A stretch of 64,000 nucleotides of DNA, from assembly GCF_014762705.1 (NCBI RefSeq), contig NZ_JABURL010000119.1, forward strand, positions 124,001-188,000, written 5' to 3'. The notes under the pieces are model-generated. The model was not told the origin of the DNA, ran no database searches, and worked only from the letters and a program-made list of their open reading frames with translations. Below are positions 19,062 through 28,691 of the stretch, one piece after another. The position numbers and the translations under genes were made by a program. The DNA is from Cyclobacterium sp. (lineage in GTDB: Bacteria; Bacteroidota; Bacteroidia; Cytophagales; Cyclobacteriaceae). Position 1 is the first letter of the stretch. Every line of letters starts with the position of its first letter.

Positions 19062-21389
19062 ATGCATTTAAAAGTGTATCAATATTTGCTGGCGGGCTTG
19101 ATTGCCCCATTAATGGCCAGTATTTTACTTTACGGTTGTCAGGAAGGTGGAGCCAAAAGCAATCCTGAAATTCCGGATGTAGTCAGTTATAATTTTCATA
19201 TCAGACCCATTTTATCTGATAATTGTTTTGCCTGCCATGGTCCGGATGCCAATAAGAGAGAGGCTGGATTACGCCTTGATACGGAAGAGGGCGCCTATGC
19301 AGCACTGAAAGAGAATCCCGGTAAACACGCTGTTATTCCTGGAAATCCCAGGGGATCCATGTTGATCCAACGAATTTTTTCAACAGATCCCGCTCAAATG
19401 ATGCCTCCTCCGGAATCCAATCTCAAAATTACGGAGCATGATAAAAACCTGATCAAAAAGTGGATCGATCAGGGAGCGAAATATGAAAAACACTGGGCCT
19501 TTGTTCCTCCTGAAAAACAGGAGCTTCCCGAGAATGACAGAGAGGGCTGGTCTGAAAATCCAATTGATCCTTTTATTTTGGCCAGAATGAAAGCCAATGG
19601 TCTCTCGCCCAGCCCTGAAGCGGACAAGTCGTATTTGCTGAAAAGATTGAGTTTGGATCTCACAGGCCTTCCTCCGCAGGTGGAAGAGGTAAAAGGGTTT
19701 TTGAACAATGAGCAAAGCTGGGAAGAGATGATCGAACATTATTTGGCAAAGCCAGCTTTTGGGGAGAGGATGGCTTTACTTTGGTTGGATATATCGAGAT
19801 ATGCTGATTCATTCGGCTATCAGAATGACAATATTCGGACGCAATGGCCCTATAGGGACTGGGTGATTCATGCTTTTAATCAAAACATGCCCTATGACCA
19901 ATTTTTGACATGGCAACTTGCAGGAGACTTGCTTCCAAATCCCAGTAAGGAGCAGTTGTTGGCCACCGCATTTAATCGCAATCATAAAATTACAGAGGAG
20001 GAAGGCGTCATTCATGAAGAATACCGGGTAGAATATGCCCTTGACAAAACCAATACATTTAGCAAGGTAAGCCTTGGTATAACCATGGAATGTGCCCAAT
20101 GCCATGATCATAAATATGATCCTGTTTCGCAAAAGGATTATTTCAGTCTTTATGCTTTTTTTAACAATACTCCAGAGAAGGGATTTGAAGGAGGAGCCGG
20201 ATCACCTGTAAGGGCAAAAACCCCACTGATATGGGTGGAGGAAGAAGATACTAAAAATATTTTGTCGTTTGTCAATCACCCGGACACCAGCAGCGTTGCT
20301 GTTTCTATCATGGCGGACTTGCAAGATTCTATCCGGCCGACTTATGTTTTGGACAGGGGGGTTTATGATGCGCCTACTGGAGAGCCTTTAGTGGCTGGCA
20401 CACCCGGAGTTATCAAGGCTTTTGATCCTGAATTACCAAGGAATCGATTGGGTTTGGCGAAATGGGCATTTGCAGATGACCACCCGCTTACTTCCCGGGT
20501 ATTTGTCAATCTGATCTGGCAGGAGATCTTTGGAAAGGGATTGGTGCCTTCATCAGCTGATTTTGGCATGCAGGGGAAATTACCCACCCATCCTGAACTT
20601 TTGGACTGGCTGGCAGTGGATTTCAGGGAGCATGGCTGGGATATCAAAAGACTAATTCGACTGATTGTCAGTTCGGCTACCTACAGGCAATCTGCTCAGG
20701 TGGAACCCAAACACATGGAATTGGACCCCGAAAACGTATATTTGGCCCGATTTCCCAGGCTTCGCCTGCATGCCGAACTTATTCGTGATTTTGTGCTGTC
20801 CAGTAGTGGTTTATTGGTTCCCGAGATTGGAGGCCCCAGTGTAAAACCCTACCAACCTGCCGGTTTGTGGGAGGCTTCCAGTTCGGGAAGGGGAGAATTG
20901 AACGTTTACCGTCAGGATAAGGGCGATAAATTATACCGGAGAGGGATTTATACCTTTATCAAGCTGACATTGCCCCCACCATCCCTGTTGATTTTTGACG
21001 GTAGTAACCGGGACATTTGTCAGGTAGAAAGAAACAGGACCAATACCCCCTTACAGGCATTGGCCATGCTCAATGACCCCATGGTTTTAGAGGCCTCAAG
21101 GGTACTGGCAGAAAAATTGAATAAAGCCCATGAAAATCCCGGATCGGCCATAGAAGAAGCCTTTATCAGAATTTTATCCCGAATCCCTAAAAAGGAAGAA
21201 ATGGAAATGATGCTGGCATTTTATGAAGAAGAACTGCTCAGGTTTAGTGCTGAACCCAAGGTCGCACAGAAGGCAGTGGAAGTCGGGGAATTCCCAATGT
21301 TAAAGGAACAGCAAGCTCAGGAATCAGCAGCATTGATGCAGGTAATCATTGCCTTGTACAACCTGGAAGAGGCCATAACGAAGACCTAA
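19062..21389 (+). CDS. DUF1549/DUF1553 Planctomycete-type cytochrome lipoprotein
   Basis: Secreted protein of the Planctomycete-cytochrome type, 775 residues, with lipoprotein signal ending LLYGC (Cys26). The N-terminal haem domain has CFACHGPD (CxxCH near residue 55) and the associated MMPPP segment. DUF1549 follows (about 165-375) with its own conserved CAQCHDHKYDPVSQKDY motif. DUF1553 covers about 455-720 (LASRVFVNLIWQEIFGKGLV-like and NRDICQVERNRTNTPLQALAMLND). The LamG-like insert common between the two DUFs in longer homologues is absent, and the usual DUF1501 partner is not next door. Such genes often accompany sulfatases in Planctomycetes; biochemical role unknown, probably oxidative carbohydrate processing. 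Confidence 0.9.
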   Translation: MHLKVYQYLLAGLIAPLMASILLYGCQEGGAKSNPEIPDVVSYNFHIRPILSDNCFACHGPDANKREAGLRLDTEEGAYAALKENPGKHAVIPGNPRGSMLIQRIFSTDPAQMMPPPESNLKITEHDKNLIKKWIDQGAKYEKHWAFVPPEKQELPENDREGWSENPIDPFILARMKANGLSPSPEADKSYLLKRLSLDLTGLPPQVEEVKGFLNNEQSWEEMIEHYLAKPAFGERMALLWLDISRYADSFGYQNDNIRTQWPYRDWVIHAFNQNMPYDQFLTWQLAGDLLPNPSKEQLLATAFNRNHKITEEEGVIHEEYRVEYALDKTNTFSKVSLGITMECAQCHDHKYDPVSQKDYFSLYAFFNNTPEKGFEGGAGSPVRAKTPLIWVEEEDTKNILSFVNHPDTSSVAVSIMADLQDSIRPTYVLDRGVYDAPTGEPLVAGTPGVIKAFDPELPRNRLGLAKWAFADDHPLTSRVFVNLIWQEIFGKGLVPSSADFGMQGKLPTHPELLDWLAVDFREHGWDIKRLIRLIVSSATYRQSAQVEPKHMELDPENVYLARFPRLRLHAELIRDFVLSSSGLLVPEIGGPSVKPYQPAGLWEASSSGRGELNVYRQDKGDKLYRRGIYTFIKLTLPPPSLLIFDGSNRDICQVERNRTNTPLQALAMLNDPMVLEASRVLAEKLNKAHENPGSAIEEAFIRILSRIPKKEEMEMMLAFYEEELLRFSAEPKVAQKAVEVGEFPMLKEQQAQESAALMQVIIALYNLEEAITKT

Positions 21390-22352
21390 TTACCTGAGAC
21401 GTTCTTTATACATAAACCTGCATGTAAAGTTTTGCTTGGGCCGCCGTTTTCCCCCCTGCTTGGGATTTAGAAAATGAAATCCCGGTAAACCCTTTTTTTG
21501 CTAAGGATACAGGGATTTTCTCGTGCTGAGGTTTTGGGATGGATACGATAAATTTGACCGGGCCTAAAATTGTTTATCCTATCAGGTAATTGGACTTAAA
21601 TCCCAACGAATAAAAAATCCCCAAACGGGGATTTTTCTTTCCAAAAAGATAAGCCACAAGGTCAAAATTTTCCCCGGAAGAGCCGAATAAAGGCCACTGC
21701 TCTTTATTGGTATTGATAGAAAATTCAGCTAATTGGAACAAACATTCCAGGTCCTTATTTTTCACATTAAAAAAATCAATATTTAAGCTGTTTAGTATTG
21801 GAAATTGTATTGGTATTTTTTATTTTTATAAGCTTATATTTTACATATTAAAATTTAAATGGAATATAAAGTTTGTAAAATACGCATATACAGGTTTGAG
21901 TTTTACTTACCAATTTTAATTATTTAACCTCCTGACTAACTGACAACCAGCAACCTATTCCACCTTAAAACTCCGATAGCAGTAGTATTGCTAAAAGTTT
22001 GACCAGAGACAATGAATTCATAGCACATTCAATTATCCAGTTGATCATTAGTAAAAAACTTTTTGGGTTTCAGAAGAAAGGTTTTAACTGTAGGAAGATT
22101 AAAATGAAACCTTTAAGGTTTGGCGGTTAAAGAGGGATTTAATTTTGCCCTGAGCAGGTTTTCAACCGGATCGGGGATGTTTTGATTTTTATTTATTAAC
22201 CATAATTCAATTTATCCAGATGAGTATAGCGAACAGTTCCTGAATCCATTCAAGGTGAAAGATTTTCAAAGTCTTTCCATTAACAGTGACGCCCAATTTC
22301 TTTGAGAATGGGCACTGTGGCAATTAATCATTTATCATAAACCCAATCTAAA
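21390..22352. other. 963-base non-coding leader before SusCD-2
   Basis: No credible gene on either strand. The region is AT-rich, especially 21770-21920. It contains a strong bidirectional hairpin at 21613-21636. Small open frames across it (for example the reverse-strand frame 21574-21765, which reads straight through the hairpin) have no recognisable product. The part from about 21930 to 22352 probably holds the SusC-2 promoter and a 5' leader, but I cannot point to a specific promoter element. Confidence 0.6.
21613..21636. terminator. Bidirectional intrinsic terminator
   Basis: Ten-base perfect arms (AAAAATCCCC / GGGGATTTTT) around a 4-base loop, with T-rich tails in both directions. It lies 224 bases after the DUF1549/DUF1553 stop and insulates SusCD-2 from upstream transcription. 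Confidence 0.8.
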
Positions 22353-25300
22353 ATGAAAAACGAATTACCAAAAGCAGGAAGAAACCTGCTACACAGGGCA
22401 GTTTATGTTCTGTATTTGCCCTTAATTATCCTGTTATGGGGCCCACCAACTCAGGCTTCAGGGATGACAAACAATGATCCAAATCCGGAATTTTCTGAAG
22501 AGGACGTATCCATAACAGGGACGGTTTTAGATGAAAATGGGCTTCCTATGCCCGGTGCTACTATATCTATCCAAGGAACAAGTAGAGGAACAGTCACAGA
22601 TTTAGATGGCAAGTTTTCCATTACTGTGCCTGAAGAAGCCACTTTGGTGATTTCTTATATCGGTTATCAGTCCCAAACCATTAAGATAACCAATCAGACA
22701 GAATTGACCATTCGGCTAATTCAGGATTCTTCCGCACTGGAAGAGGTTGTGGTGATTGGTTATGGAACACAGAAGAAATCAGATCTGACAGGTTCGGTGG
22801 GTTCAGTAGGAGAAGCGGAATTAAACGAGCGTCCTTCTCCATCTCTGAATCAGGCACTGGCTGGCAGGGTTGCGGGTGTTCAGGTAAACGTGAATTCAGG
22901 ACGCCCCGGTGGTAGAACCAATGTCCGTATCCGTGGATTCAGTTCTATTAACTCTTCAAATAACCCCCTATATGTGGTGGATGGTGTCCAGCTTCCTATG
23001 AGTAACCAGGCTCAGGCCAGTAATGCCATTGATTACATTAACCCTAACGACATCGTGTCTGTTGAGGTATTGAAAGATGCCTCCTCTACTGCCATTTATG
23101 GATCCAGAGGTGCCAATGGAGTAATCCTAATTACCACCAAAAAAGGTAAATCTGGTGAGGGAACGCTGACTTATAATGTAGATTTCAGCGTGAATACCAT
23201 CGGTCCTAACAGACCTGAGGTTTTGAATGCAGCAGAATACATGGCTGTGGAAGATCTTGCCTGGAGAAATATGGAAAAATACGACCCGGAAGGTTGGAAT
23301 GCCGGTAGATGGGCCTATCTGAACCCTGCACTTAGAAGAACTGATCCCAGGGTATTTGATAGCCAGGGAAACCCATTGTTCGACACCAACTGGTTGAATG
23401 AAACGACTCAAAATAAATTGTCCCAAAACCATCAGTTGGGATTTACAGGAGGAAACGAAAGGACGACTTATTCTTTGTCTTTGGGTTATAGGGATGATCA
23501 GGGCTTGTTAAAAACATCCTACCTTACCCGGTATTCCACCCGCTTCACCATTGATGATCAGGTTAAACCATGGTTGAAAATAGGGGGTACTATCAGTTAT
23601 AATAACCAATCAGAAAATCTGGTAGATGTCAGTGATGCAGTACCAAGACAAATTGTGGAGGATTTTCCTTTTTTACCGGTAAGGTATGAGGATGGCACTT
23701 TTGCCAACAACAGGGATTATCCTTTTGCAGAAGGAACGATGAGTTCCATGCACCGACTATACGGGAGAAAGTATATTTTGAATACCCAAACGACTTTGGG
23801 AAGTGCTTATTCAAATATAAAATTTGCAGAGGGATTGGAAATGCGGACCGTGTTAGGAGTGAATATTTTAACCCAGGAAAATAACCAATCCAGCACCCGG
23901 ACCTTAGCCATTGCCCAGTCAGGCACGGCGTCTAAAAGTTTGGAAAGGGACAGTTTCTGGTCCTTGGAAAATTACCTTACCTATAATAAAGTATTTGGAG
24001 AAAGACATGCTTTTACCGGTTTATTGGGTATTTCCTGGCAGGAAAACACTTACTCCAGCATGAGTGCCAGTATCCAGAATTTTGCAACGGACTTCTTTAC
24101 ATACAATAACCTGGGAGCCGGTTCACAACTTCCCCGGGTTGGCTCCAATGCTTCAAGACATGCTTTAAATTCCTATTTTGCGAGGATAAATTATATTCTG
24201 GACGATAAATATCTATTTACAGCAACCGGTAGGGCAGATGGGGCATCCAAATTCGGTGAGAATAACAAATACGCAATTTTCCCTTCTGCCGCTTTGGCCT
24301 GGAGGTTGTCCGAAGAAGCTTTTCTTAAGGGAAACAGTACCATTTCAAATTTGAAATTGAGGACCAGTTATGGTCTTACCGGTAACTCAGAGATCCCGCC
24401 CTATTCCTCACTTTCCCTATTGAGCTCCAATTATTCGGCCATTTGGAATGAGACACAGGTAGGAGGTACAGGTATCAACCGATTGGCCAATCCTGACCTT
24501 AGATGGGAAAAAACGGCTCAGACCGATGTCGGTTTAGAACTAGGTCTGTTTCAAAACAGGCTCACCGTGGAATTTGATTACTATTACAGAAAAACGACTG
24601 ACATGTTATTGGATTCTCCGGTTCCAAGAACAAGTGGGTATGCCACTATAAGAAGAAATGTAGGTTCAATGGAAAACAAAGGGGTTGAACTCACATTAAA
24701 TGCAGTGGTTGTTGAAAAAGCGGATTTCACCTGGAATAGTAGCTTTAATTTTTCTGCCAATCGGAATAAGGTATTGTCATTGGCTACACCTGCAGATATT
24801 TTCGGTGTAGGCGGGCCTAATTTCACCAACCAAACCAATATTATCAGGGTAGGTGAGCCCGTAGGATCTTTCTGGGGTTTGGTAAGGCTTGGAACCTGGA
24901 ATGAATCCGAAAGAAGTGAAGCCGCTGAGTACGTAAGTTATAGAAATGGATTGACTATTCTTCCGGGAGATATTAAGTACCTGGATGTAAATGGAGATAA
25001 GGCCATCAATGATTCGGACAGGATGATTATCGGAAATGGAAACCCAAAATTCTGGGGTGCCTTGACCAATAATATCAGGTTTAGAAACTGGGATCTGGCC
25101 ATTGATCTGCAATACATGTATGGCAATGACCTTTTGGACATGAACCTGCACCCAAGTGAGGACCGGCAAGCCCTGGCCAATAGCTACCGTACGGTGCTGG
25201 ATGCCTGGACCCCGGACAACCAGAATTCCATGGTGGCGGAAATCAGAGACACCCGCGCAGGTTATGTAACCAATGTGGATTCCAGATGGGTTAAAGACGC

Positions 25301-25559
25301 GTCATTTCTACGTGGAAGAAACCTGCTATTAGGATACACCTTTCCCGTTGAGGTGGCAAATAGACTTCGTTTGAGTAGGTTGAGGGTGTATACTTCGACC
25401 CAAAACTTCTTCCTGATCACAGGAGATGAAATCATTGGTGACCCTGAAGTGGCACCGATCAGGGGAGGCGACGGAAACAATGTATTTTCTCAGGGTATGA
25501 ATTGGCACAGTTATCCTAAGCCAACCACCTATTTATTGGGTATTCAGGTTGCATTGTAA
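22353..25559 (+). CDS. SusC-like TonB-dependent receptor without STN domain (SusC-2)
   Basis: Outer-membrane SusC/RagA transporter, 1068 residues. Signal peptide ending near TQAS, then directly the carboxypeptidase-regulatory-like domain (about 52-125, SITGTVLDENGLPMPGATIS), plug with EEVVVIGYGTQKKSDLTG and LKDASSTAIYGSRGANGVIL, and the barrel. The N-terminal STN domain of the other two SusC proteins is absent. It is therefore not expected to signal through a FecR/sigma pair, and none lies beside it. Its long upstream leader may carry the control instead. Confidence 0.97.
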   Translation: MKNELPKAGRNLLHRAVYVLYLPLIILLWGPPTQASGMTNNDPNPEFSEEDVSITGTVLDENGLPMPGATISIQGTSRGTVTDLDGKFSITVPEEATLVISYIGYQSQTIKITNQTELTIRLIQDSSALEEVVVIGYGTQKKSDLTGSVGSVGEAELNERPSPSLNQALAGRVAGVQVNVNSGRPGGRTNVRIRGFSSINSSNNPLYVVDGVQLPMSNQAQASNAIDYINPNDIVSVEVLKDASSTAIYGSRGANGVILITTKKGKSGEGTLTYNVDFSVNTIGPNRPEVLNAAEYMAVEDLAWRNMEKYDPEGWNAGRWAYLNPALRRTDPRVFDSQGNPLFDTNWLNETTQNKLSQNHQLGFTGGNERTTYSLSLGYRDDQGLLKTSYLTRYSTRFTIDDQVKPWLKIGGTISYNNQSENLVDVSDAVPRQIVEDFPFLPVRYEDGTFANNRDYPFAEGTMSSMHRLYGRKYILNTQTTLGSAYSNIKFAEGLEMRTVLGVNILTQENNQSSTRTLAIAQSGTASKSLERDSFWSLENYLTYNKVFGERHAFTGLLGISWQENTYSSMSASIQNFATDFFTYNNLGAGSQLPRVGSNASRHALNSYFARINYILDDKYLFTATGRADGASKFGENNKYAIFPSAALAWRLSEEAFLKGNSTISNLKLRTSYGLTGNSEIPPYSSLSLLSSNYSAIWNETQVGGTGINRLANPDLRWEKTAQTDVGLELGLFQNRLTVEFDYYYRKTTDMLLDSPVPRTSGYATIRRNVGSMENKGVELTLNAVVVEKADFTWNSSFNFSANRNKVLSLATPADIFGVGGPNFTNQTNIIRVGEPVGSFWGLVRLGTWNESERSEAAEYVSYRNGLTILPGDIKYLDVNGDKAINDSDRMIIGNGNPKFWGALTNNIRFRNWDLAIDLQYMYGNDLLDMNLHPSEDRQALANSYRTVLDAWTPDNQNSMVAEIRDTRAGYVTNVDSRWVKDASFLRGRNLLLGYTFPVEVANRLRLSRLRVYTSTQNFFLITGDEIIGDPEVAPIRGGDGNNVFSQGMNWHSYPKPTTYLLGIQVAL

Positions 25560-25587
25560 ATTAAGGTGATCATTAACGAAACTAGAA

Positions 25588-27147
25588 ATGAAAAATATTA
25601 TAAAGAAAAGATTTTGGATCTATATAGGCATAAGTTTGCTTGGCATGGCTGTATTGACGGGCTGTCAGGATTTTCTAAGCGAGGAAGATCCTTCTAACCT
25701 TACACCGGAAAGTTTTTATACCATTCCGGATCATGCCGAAGCAGCCCTGGCCGCTGTTTACGCTGATACCAGATTCATTGGAGACGGAGCAGGAATATTT
25801 TCCTCTACCTGGCAGCTTTTGGAGGCTCCCACCGGAACTTCAACTACGGAGACTGCTCAAAATTCGGATTTAAATAATCTGTATGGTTTGATCTATGATG
25901 GTCGGACCCAACATGTGATCAATTGGTGGAATGGCTTGTACAAAGTGATCGCCCAGGCGAATTTGGTGTTGGACAAGGTGCCTGCCATCACTCCTATGGA
26001 TGAAGCGCAAAAAACAAAAATTCTTGGTGAAGCAAGGTTTTTGAGGGCATGGGCCTATTTCTATGCAGTTAGACTCTGGGGCGATATTCCCCTGATCACT
26101 GCTCCACAAACCGCAAGTTCAGAAAATTTCAGGCCTTCACCGTCTCCACAAGCGCAGGTTTATCAACTGATTGTGGATGATTTGAAAGCGGCAGAGGCAG
26201 CAGGTCTTCCCTGGATGGATGCTAGCGGAAGGGCCTCGCTTGCGGCCGTAAAAAGTCAATTGGCAAAAGTTTACCTGACTATGGCTGGATTCCCCTTAAG
26301 TATGGGTAGCGAATATTATCAGTTGGCGGCACAAAAATCAGCTGAAGTCATTGATTATGCCAATGCAAATCCCAATCAAATCAATTTATTTCCCACCTAT
26401 GGAGATCTTCATGATGAAACCAATGACAACTTATTGGAGCATATATTTATGTTGCAATACAATATTGTAGTGGCCGGTAATCCCATGAATAACATGTTTC
26501 CCAATTTCAAGCCAGTTACATTTCAGGGACCATCTGGTACAGGTAGCACGGTACCTACCAATGAGTTTTACAATTCCTATGAGCAAGGTGATCTGAGGGC
26601 TGTCAATCAGGAAGGTTTTTTCTACACCAGTTATTTTACCAATGGAAGTGGAGAACCCTTTGATTTGGGCGCACCATATATTTTCAAACATTTCAATCAA
26701 AGGGCTTTGGGGTCTGAAGGAAACCCTGGAAACAGAGCCAATAATTTAAATGTACCTCTGATTCGATTTGCGGAGGTGTTGTTGATTTATGCAGAGGCCC
26801 AGAATGAGGTGGGAGGTCCTAACGCCATGGCGCTTGAAAGCCTGAAAAGAATCCGGGATCGTGCAGAACTCGAAACGCCTGCTTTAGGGGAATTTACAAC
26901 TGAGAGCTTCAGGGAAGCAATTTGGAGAGAGCGTTGGCATGAACTCTGTTATGAGCAAATTACCTGGTTTGATATGTTGCGGCTCCGCAAAGTCTACAAT
27001 GAAATTACCAATGGCTTTGATAACTTCGTCGGCCACGAAAACCTGAGTTCCAATCAGACACTTCAGGAAAGACATTACCTGATGCCATTCCCGTTACCTG
27101 AAACACAAAACAACCCCAACCTTACCCCAAATAATCCGGGATATTGA
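25588..27147 (+). CDS. SusD/RagB-like glycan-binding lipoprotein (SusD-2)
   Basis: Surface glycan-binding lipoprotein paired with SusC-2, 519 residues, starting 28 bases after it. Lipoprotein signal ends in LLGMAVLTGC (Cys26). Family landmarks: ARFLRAWAYFYAVRLWGDIPL, RFAEVLLIYAEAQNEVGG, ESLKRIRDRA and the closing IWRERWHELCYEQITWFDMLRL block, then a terminal LTPNNPGY. A strong terminator follows the stop codon, so SusC-2/SusD-2 is a two-gene transcript. Confidence 0.96.
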   Translation: MKNIIKKRFWIYIGISLLGMAVLTGCQDFLSEEDPSNLTPESFYTIPDHAEAALAAVYADTRFIGDGAGIFSSTWQLLEAPTGTSTTETAQNSDLNNLYGLIYDGRTQHVINWWNGLYKVIAQANLVLDKVPAITPMDEAQKTKILGEARFLRAWAYFYAVRLWGDIPLITAPQTASSENFRPSPSPQAQVYQLIVDDLKAAEAAGLPWMDASGRASLAAVKSQLAKVYLTMAGFPLSMGSEYYQLAAQKSAEVIDYANANPNQINLFPTYGDLHDETNDNLLEHIFMLQYNIVVAGNPMNNMFPNFKPVTFQGPSGTGSTVPTNEFYNSYEQGDLRAVNQEGFFYTSYFTNGSGEPFDLGAPYIFKHFNQRALGSEGNPGNRANNLNVPLIRFAEVLLIYAEAQNEVGGPNAMALESLKRIRDRAELETPALGEFTTESFREAIWRERWHELCYEQITWFDMLRLRKVYNEITNGFDNFVGHENLSSNQTLQERHYLMPFPLPETQNNPNLTPNNPGY

Positions 27148-27170
27148 GATTTCATACCATAATTAAATGT

Positions 27171-27214
27171 AATAAAGAATAACTTCTCTTTGGAGAAGCT
27201 ATTCTTTATTTTAA
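27171..27214 (+). terminator. Intrinsic terminator after SusCD-2
   Basis: Long near-perfect hairpin: arms 27171-27188 and 27192-27210 (AATAAAGAATAACTTCTC with its complement, one mismatch), followed by a T-rich run. An in-frame TTG for the next gene at 27190 falls inside the loop, which argues against that start. Confidence 0.85.
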
Positions 27215-27237
27215 TTCCAACCCAAAATAAACCAAGA

Positions 27238-28605
27238 ATGAGAAAAGAAAATTCCGTTTCCAGGCGCAAATTTTTAATCACTACAGCAACGGCAGCATTG
27301 GCGCAGCCCCTTTTGTTTAGCCATGCCGGTATGGGAAAAATCAAAAGAAATCCACTCAGGCATGTCTGTGTAGGAGTAGGAGGTATGGGCTGGCATGATT
27401 TGAACCGTTTCAAAGCTCATCCGAATGTGGACATTGTAGCCATCTGTGATGTGGATGAAAACCACTTGAACAGGGCAGCAGAAGCAGTCCCTAATGCCAA
27501 AAAATATACGGATTGGAGAGAATTGCTGGAAAAGGAGGCTGAGAATTTTGATGCCATCAATGTGAGTGTCCCGGACCACAACCATTTTTCCATTGCCATG
27601 CAATCCATTCAAATGGGCAAGCATGTATATTGCCAGAAACCCATGTGCCATGATGTGGCAGAAATCAGAAAACTTACACAAGCAGCACAAAAAGCTGGAA
27701 TAGTAAGTCAGTTGGGTACCCAGCATGCTTCCGGAAAGGGTGACCGGACAGCCGTTCAATGGATCAAAGAGGGCCATATCGGTAAAATAAAGGAGGTTTA
27801 CCTCTGCTCCAACAGACCTGGAGCAACGGAGGCCTATCGTTTTGAAGGGCCCAGGCCTGATGGAGGTGAGAATCCCCCCATGCACCTTCATTGGGATTTG
27901 TTTATTGGAACAGCTACGATGAGGCCTTATGCACCAACCATTTATCATCCTTCCAAATGGAGGGCCTGGCAGGACTTTGGTACCGGATGGTCCGGTGATA
28001 TAGGATGCCATATCCTGGATGCGGTTTGGAAAGGTTTGGATTTGAAAGCTCCGAAATCGGTGGTGGCCAAAGTGCAGGATTCCTGGGAGAATTCCCCTGA
28101 ACGAAGGGCGGATACCTGGCCCCAAAGCAATCATATCACCTGGGTATTTCCCGGAAATAAGCATACTGCAGCAAACGAATTTAAGGTTCACTGGTACGAT
28201 GGAGAATTTTATCCCCCTGAGGAGGTCAGGGCAATGTTTTCTGTGGAAGATTATCCTGCTGAATCTGCCATGCTAGTTGGAACTGAGGGAGCTCTTTTGA
28301 TCCCGCACACCAAGATGCCTGTTTTGCTGCCAGCAGAGAAATTCGAGCAGGTTACTCCACCAAACCTGGAAGAAAGAGATCATTACCATCATTTTGTGGA
28401 CGCCTGTTTGGGAAAAACCAATACAGAAAGTCATTTCGGCATTTCCGGCCCCATGTCTGAAACGGTGATTTTGGGTACCGTGGCCATCAGGCAACCCAAT
28501 GAAGTTTTGGAATGGGATACCAGCAATTTGAAAATCCTGAATCATGATGCTGCCAACCAATATTTGTCCAGGGAATACAGAAATGGCTGGGAACTGAAAG
28601 TTTAG
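27238..28605 (+). CDS. Tat-exported Gfo/Idh/MocA-family oxidoreductase
   Basis: NAD(P)-dependent sugar oxidoreductase-like protein, 455 residues from the ATG at 27238. The N-terminus SRRKFLITTATAALAQP is a twin-arginine signal, so the protein works in the periplasm with its nucleotide already bound. The Rossmann motif is slightly altered (VGVGGMGWHDLNRFKAHPNV), followed by AICDVDENHL, NVSVPDHNHFSIAMQSIQMG and the catalytic-type GKHVYCQKPMCHDV segment, then the C-terminal Gfo/Idh/MocA domain. Periplasmic members often occur in PULs and include glycosidases using a redox mechanism (GH109-like), so a hydrolytic role is possible. It is separated from SusCD-2 by a terminator. Confidence 0.92.
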   Translation: MRKENSVSRRKFLITTATAALAQPLLFSHAGMGKIKRNPLRHVCVGVGGMGWHDLNRFKAHPNVDIVAICDVDENHLNRAAEAVPNAKKYTDWRELLEKEAENFDAINVSVPDHNHFSIAMQSIQMGKHVYCQKPMCHDVAEIRKLTQAAQKAGIVSQLGTQHASGKGDRTAVQWIKEGHIGKIKEVYLCSNRPGATEAYRFEGPRPDGGENPPMHLHWDLFIGTATMRPYAPTIYHPSKWRAWQDFGTGWSGDIGCHILDAVWKGLDLKAPKSVVAKVQDSWENSPERRADTWPQSNHITWVFPGNKHTAANEFKVHWYDGEFYPPEEVRAMFSVEDYPAESAMLVGTEGALLIPHTKMPVLLPAEKFEQVTPPNLEERDHYHHFVDACLGKTNTESHFGISGPMSETVILGTVAIRQPNEVLEWDTSNLKILNHDAANQYLSREYRNGWELKV

Positions 28606-28691
28606 ACAATGGAACAATGAATGCCTGGGGGATTCTTGGTTTTTCCCCGATTATCCATGGCGGTTATTGATTATAGTGAATAAATTGCCTT

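Noticed and set aside
21574-21765. Reverse-strand 63-codon open frame downstream of the DUF1549/DUF1553 gene
   Set aside because: It reads straight through a strong bidirectional terminator and has no recognisable product.
27190-27237. Upstream TTG start for the Gfo/Idh/MocA gene
   Set aside because: It falls in the loop of the terminator at 27171-27214; the ATG at 27238 gives a proper twin-arginine signal.
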